Shown: in pieces, positions 59,584 through 64,000 of the stretch
Position numbering within the stretch: the first letter of the stretch is position 1
Layout: each line of letters starts with the position of its first letter
Source: Thalassia testudinum
Taxonomy: Eukaryota; Streptophyta; Magnoliopsida; Alismatales; Hydrocharitaceae
Direction: 5' to 3'
NCBI GenBank assembly: GCA_037157565.1
Contig: JAZHRO010000019.1
Location: 64,788,501 to 64,852,500, forward strand
Length of the DNA stretch: 64,000 nucleotides
Translations under genes and position numbers: made by a program
Notes under the pieces: model-generated
Databases searched by the model: none
Told to the model about the DNA's origin: nothing
What the model saw: the letters and a program-made list of their open reading frames with translations, nothing else

Positions 59584-61286
59584 TTTTTTCTTATAATGCA
59601 AATGAGAGGAAGAATGAGGAAAGAGTGATCTTTTTGTACGAGGGGAAAAATCAAGTGGTCCCTCCAAGTGTGGAGTTTGGGATCGCCGCCCGTGTATACA
59701 ATGGAAGAAACTGGGAGGAGAGGAGGGAGAGATGAGAAGTGTGCAATCAAGCAATACAAAATTTTAGACCTAACTTAAGTGCAACTCCCTAAACACTTAC
59801 TTAAGACTAGGTCTATCTAGGAAATAAGAAATCAATAGTGGATAACTGTTCCTTCAACAAATCTAGTTAAGCTGAATAAAGGGAGGGTTGGGCCCAAGCA
59901 TATCCCAGGAAAATCACTAGGGGTTTGTATAAACCTGCGCCTGGTCATTTGACACTATCCCTCAGCTTGACACCATATATAGATGAAGGAATTAATACCA
60001 ACTAAAGAAATCTTAAGATCTAGGTAGCAAACCTAAGTTTGATGAAACCTTAGGGGTTAAATTGCTATAGTTTTTAATTAGGTCTAGGAGCTTAGTGTGC
60101 ACAAGGAATGTGATGGATGTTGATTTAAGTAATGCCTAATTATTTCTCTTTTATATGTGTGTGCGAATTAGGCGGGAAGTGATACCCAAGCCAAAACAAG
60201 AGGTTTTGCAAACAAGGATTTTTTTTTTGTTGAAGTGATTTAGGATTTTAATCAAGATTTAATGTCTTTTAAGATTCTCTCTTATTAATGATTCAATCAA
60301 GGTTCTGAAGTTCCACACAATAATATCAATCAAGTTGTTGTTGGTGGAGGTCAATTTCTTTAAAAATTGATGTAACTAAGAGAAAAAATTAAAACCCTAA
60401 TGTGGAAATCCTATGTATGCAGCTCTTAAAAAAATGAATCTCTTTTCAAAATCTTTTTAGGTGGTGGTCTAAACAAGAAAAACAATACCACCACCTAACA
60501 TAAAATCAAACAAGGAATCGAAAGATGATTTTTTTGTGATTTTAGGAAATTGTTTGATATTTTTTTGGAATTTTTCTTTTTACTGATGTAAAGAGTTAGA
60601 ATTGATAGATGTGGGGAATTGATTATTAAAAAGCCTCAAAAGTCCTCAAAAATTTTTGAGAATTTTATATGATGTAGATAATTTCCCAAGGTTCCTAGAA
60701 ATATAAAGTTTGTCCAAATATAATAAATATAAAATTTTATAAAATTCACAGATAGTAAGAAAATAATAAGGAAATAAAGCCTAACACGTTCAGTCTATGA
60801 ATTTTTTACTTTTTTCTATTCAGCTAATTTTCTTGAAAATTAGACTCAAGGTTCCTAACTTAAAGGGGCTTCCCTGGGTAAAATTTGGTGATTTTAAAAA
60901 GCTCCTAAGTGCCTGAACATGATTTTTGAAAATCAAGATAGAAGTCTGGATTTTCAAAAATCAAATACTAATAAGACTAAGGTGGTGGAAAAATGTAGAA
61001 AACAAGCAACAATGTAATTTTTAGGGTTCCACCACCCTCAATTTTTCTTATTTTTGATTTTTTTGATAATTTAAAGATTTTTTTAAGTCAATTTTGTTAT
61101 CATGAAAGAGATGGCTAGGGGTGCTAACCTAAAGTACGTGGGAAGACAAGTTCACTTGAAGTTTTTCACTCCAAACGAATTCGAATCGCACTCCTGCTCC
61201 TGATTCGTACCTAAAAAAAGCAAAACACAATTTGTGAAGACATAATAAAGTAAGAGAGAGATAAATAATGTAACTAAGCCATACCT
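59584..61286 (-). mobile_element. Leader of E5
   Basis: About 1.7 kb of AT-rich non-coding sequence between PBS and gag. No motif identified. Confidence 0.6.
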
Positions 61287-61303
61287 CATTAGCAACGACA
61301 CCA
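61287..61303 (-). promoter_or_regulatory. Primer-binding site of E5
   Basis: Minus strand TGGTGTCGTTGCTAATG, five bases after the 5' LTR. Similar to the tRNA-Asp-type site of E2. Confidence 0.7.
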
Positions 61304-61308
61304 AAAAG

Positions 61309-63345
61309 TGATGCGAAGAAATACACGTTTTGTTAAATAAGTGAAATAGTGTCGTTGTACGCGTAAATTAGCAATCAACTCTTAAATCTGTAAACCTAGA
61401 TAGTGGAATATCTAGGGTCGTCCAAGGAGACCAATTTGTTAGTCAACAAATATGATTATCTCTTGCTTCTCAAATCTGCACTTGTATTTTTGTATTTTTA
61501 ATTTTGTTGTTTTTAGGATTTTCGAAATAACGGGTACACGAATGCCAAGATAAGAACTACGCTAATGAAAACTACACCCTAAGTGACAAGAAGAAATCCT
61601 CTCTTCTAAGTTCACCCTAGGCAAGTGCGCCTAGGGTAATTAGAAGAGGAGTGTGTGCACTAAGAGAAAAAGGGAAAATATTGAAACTAATCAACACAAG
61701 AAATGGAAAACAGGAAATTGAAAGGCAATCAAAATCTTTGTATTACTAGTGAAGTAGAAGACAAGTAGCTGAATGCTTCTTAAAAGAAAAATGCGAAAAA
61801 CAATAACTAATACAAAGAGAGATAAAGAAGAAATAGCCCTCCAAGTAGTAAAGCGCTCTCGCTTCAAGTGCGATTGTTCCCGCACTATGAAGAGAACTCT
61901 TTAAGCTCTTGGTATCCTCTGATGTTCCTCCTCCAAGGGTGGATGTTCACCACCCTTATGCTCCTGCCTGGTCGTCCCCCTTAAAGTGCTCCTTGGTGTG
62001 GCACAAGGAAGAAGAGAGAAGAGGAAGAAGGCACCAAGGGGGTGGGTAGGATGCCCCCTTAATCTTCTTCTCTTCTCCTTCGTTGGCCATGGGTATGGTG
62101 GATATAGGTAGAGAAATGTGGCAACCAAGGATGGGAATTATGTGGTGGTAGGGTAGGGTATTTATAGGATGGGAAGGGGGGTAGTTATGGTGTTTTCTGG
62201 AGGGAAATGAAAGGTTGCTTGGATATTTTTAGAGGTAAAAATGAGAGGGAAATGAAGAGGTGCCTTGGTTTTCCCTCCAAAAATACCTTCTAGAAGGTGT
62301 TAATTTTGGAGGGAAAAAATGGAGGGTGGAGATATGTTTTGATGCTAGATGTAGGGTGGTGATGGAAGGGATAGTTGGCACCAAAATGAAGGAGTAGGTG
62401 GTCTTTTTGGTGGAGCTTAGGTAGTAGGGTAGTAGGCCATGAAGTGGAGCTAGGTTGAGCTATGCTAAGCTAACTTAGCTAGTAGAGTAGTGGAGGAGTA
62501 GGTAGGGTTTACATGATGAGCTAAAGTTGGAGCTGCATGATCTTTTTGGAGCTGAAAGTAACTGAAGTGGAGCTGCCTGAGAACTCAGAAGCTAGCTTAG
62601 CTAGCTAGTTCTTTGCTAGTAGCTAAGCTAAGCTAATTTGAGCTGGCTTTTTCTAGTCTGAAGGTTAGGTGAGCTGGAGCTGGTCCTCCCGAAGACTGCC
62701 CAGCTAGCTGAGATAGCTAGCTGGGGTCAAGTAGCTCAGATCAACTAAGTTGAGTCTTTGGGAGTTGGAGTTGAGCTGACTCGAGCTAGTTGAGAACTTC
62801 TTCATCTGACTAGGATTAGCTAGTTGATGGCGGTAGCTAATCCTAGTCAGATAGTACTTCTAGGAACTTGATGGAGCTGAGAGGAGCTAGGATCAACTAA
62901 GTTGAGTTAGCCTTAGCTCCATTTAGCTAAGGTGAACTGAATGGAGTTGAGATGAGCTAGCCACAATTAGGTTGAGCTAGAATTGAGCTGAAGTCTACTG
63001 AGTTGTGCTACCATGCAGTTGAAATGAGCTGAATGGACCTGAAATGAGTTAGTCTCAACTAAGTGGAGATGGAATCCAGTTATGATGAGCTGGATTCAGC
63101 TAGGGTCCAACTAAATTTGGGCTTCCTTTTCATCTTCTGCCTTCCAAAGTGTCAGGGTTTGTGGGATTTGACTCTCTGCCTATCCCTAACACTCAAATAA
63201 ACATATTAAAAACACAAAAGAATATAATGCATGCCTAACCTACTGGAATGCCTAAATGCAGCCCAAAAACCCGATTGTGCAGTTAAAACCCTAAGAACTA
63301 GGTATGTTTTAGGGCATAAGAATGATGATAAATTAACATTTATCA
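61309..63345 (-). repeat. 5' LTR of E5
   Basis: 2037 bp, minus start TGATAAATGTTAATTTATCA, end GCATCA. TATA box on the minus strand at 62159-62167. It contains about 200 bp (61530-61735) absent from the 3' LTR. Confidence 0.9.
62440..63120. repeat. AGCT-rich tract in the E5 5' LTR
   Basis: Counterpart of 53396-54060, with the same dense AGCT words and small indels between the two copies. Confidence 0.85.
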
Positions 63346-63350
63346 TGCAG

Positions 63351-64000
63351 GATCTAGAATGTTTTGAGGTTGTTCGATTTGATTAATTGGAAGATTATTA
63401 TCCACATCACTTTCTTCCCCTAATGTTGGAACAACATTTGGAATAAGAACTTGACCCTGTTCGATATTTCCTTATGAACATGATCTGGTTCTTCAAAGGT
63501 AATGTGTCGACTATTACCCCCCAACAAAATAGTGGGCATTCCTAATCTCAAAGAATGAGCGAGTCGTCGGGTCATAAAACTTATAACCCTTTGACCTCTC
63601 AGAGTATTCAACAAAATAGCAAGTAACTATCTTAGAGTCCAATTTTTTTTCAATAGGCCTATATGGCCTAGCCTCAGTTGGATACCCCCAGATATGAAAA
63701 TATCTTAGACTAGGTACCTTAGTAGTCCACATTTCATAAGGGATTTTAGGTACTACTTTAGTTGATACTCTATTAAGAACATATACGACTGTTTTTAATG
63801 CTTCTTCCCATAGACTTATGTAAAGAGGTATGACTAATCATACTCCATACCATATCATTTAGAGTCCTATTGCATCGCTCAGCAACACTATTCATGCTTG
63901 TTTTCCCAGGCATGATGTACTGATTTACTATGCTGCACTCATCTAGGAAAGAAGCAAAGGGTCTAGGACACTGTTCGCCTGATCCATCATATCTCCCACA
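63351..64000 (-). pseudogene. Copia integrase, C-terminal part (E4, runs off the window)
   Basis: Minus strand. From the window edge: CGRYDGSGEQCPRPFASFLD, then the catalytic Glu motif NSVAERCNRTLNDMVWSM with Glu kept. After frame breaks, 63732-63514 reads PSLRYFHIWGYPTEARPYRP, KLDSKIVTCYFVEYSERSKG, YKFYDPTTRSFFEIRNA, the well-known C-terminal part of copia integrase. E5 interrupts pol at 63346, and the catalytic Asp residues lie beyond 64000. The 63420-63614 frame is partly antisense or out-of-frame. Confidence 0.85.

Larger units (their letters stand above)
52457..63345 (-). mobile_element. E5: two-LTR Athila-type element lacking RT, RNase H and integrase
   Basis: Minus order: LTR (61309-63345), PBS, leader, gag, protease, 3' tail, PPT, LTR (52457-54281). 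It was inserted in the copia pol of E4, with TGCAA at 52452-52456 and TGCAG at 63346-63350 (one mismatch). No RT, RNase H or integrase motif was found between the protease and the tail, so it depended on other elements for replication. It is the only element here with both ends and both LTRs well preserved. Confidence 0.85.

Overview
This 64-kb window looks like heterochromatic, transposon-filled DNA from a flowering plant with a large genome. Nearly every recognisable coding trace is gag, protease, reverse transcriptase, RNase H or integrase from plant LTR retrotransposons: Ty3/gypsy Athila-type, Ty3/gypsy Tekay/Del-type chromovirus, and Ty1/copia. All are decayed. I found no rRNA, tRNA or CRISPR and no convincing intact host gene. 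The only candidate non-retroelement protein trace is a short GRF-type zinc-finger relic near 39.7 kb. The species cannot be named from this sequence.

Layout, left to right. 1-3331: non-coding tail and 3' LTR (O) of a + strand Athila-type element (E6). 3332-6709: 3' LTR (E) and integrase/chromodomain tail of a - strand chromovirus (E0). It is fused near 6705 to 6701-12018, the integrase, 3' tail and 3' LTR (A) of a + strand Athila element (E1). 12019-13109: orphan + strand LTR (M). 13110-34372: a long, old, - strand Athila element (E2) with PBS, gag, PR, RT, RNase H, integrase, PPT and both LTRs (J and I). Four solo LTRs have been inserted in it: K, B, L and D. E2 itself sits in the RT gene of a - strand chromovirus (E3, 34378-39618), whose 5' LTR (H) abuts the GRF relic. 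39839-41699 is AT-rich and unassigned. From about 41.7 kb to the window end runs a - strand copia element (E4). It is split by solo LTR G (itself split by solo LTR C), by solo LTR F, and by a two-LTR Athila-type element E5 (52457-63345) that keeps gag and protease but has no RT, RNase H or integrase.

The nesting is well supported because target-site duplications (TSDs) can be read at most junctions: CCATC (K), AGTAG (B), ATCTT (L), GTAGT (D, read on the - strand), ATAGG (G), ACCCT (C), TCATT (F), and TGCAA/TGCAG (E5, one mismatch). In D, L and F the interrupted reading frame resumes in register across the insertion.

The most unusual signal is a palindromic octamer, AGACGTCT. It occurs at least 30 times (about one is expected by chance), almost all inside four LTRs of two unrelated superfamilies: chromovirus LTRs E and F, and copia-like solo LTRs K and L. 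A separate family (E5) has LTRs packed with AGCT over about 650 bp upstream of the TATA box. Both look like promoter-region arrays of short palindromes, possibly transcription-factor sites. All coordinates and counts were read by eye.
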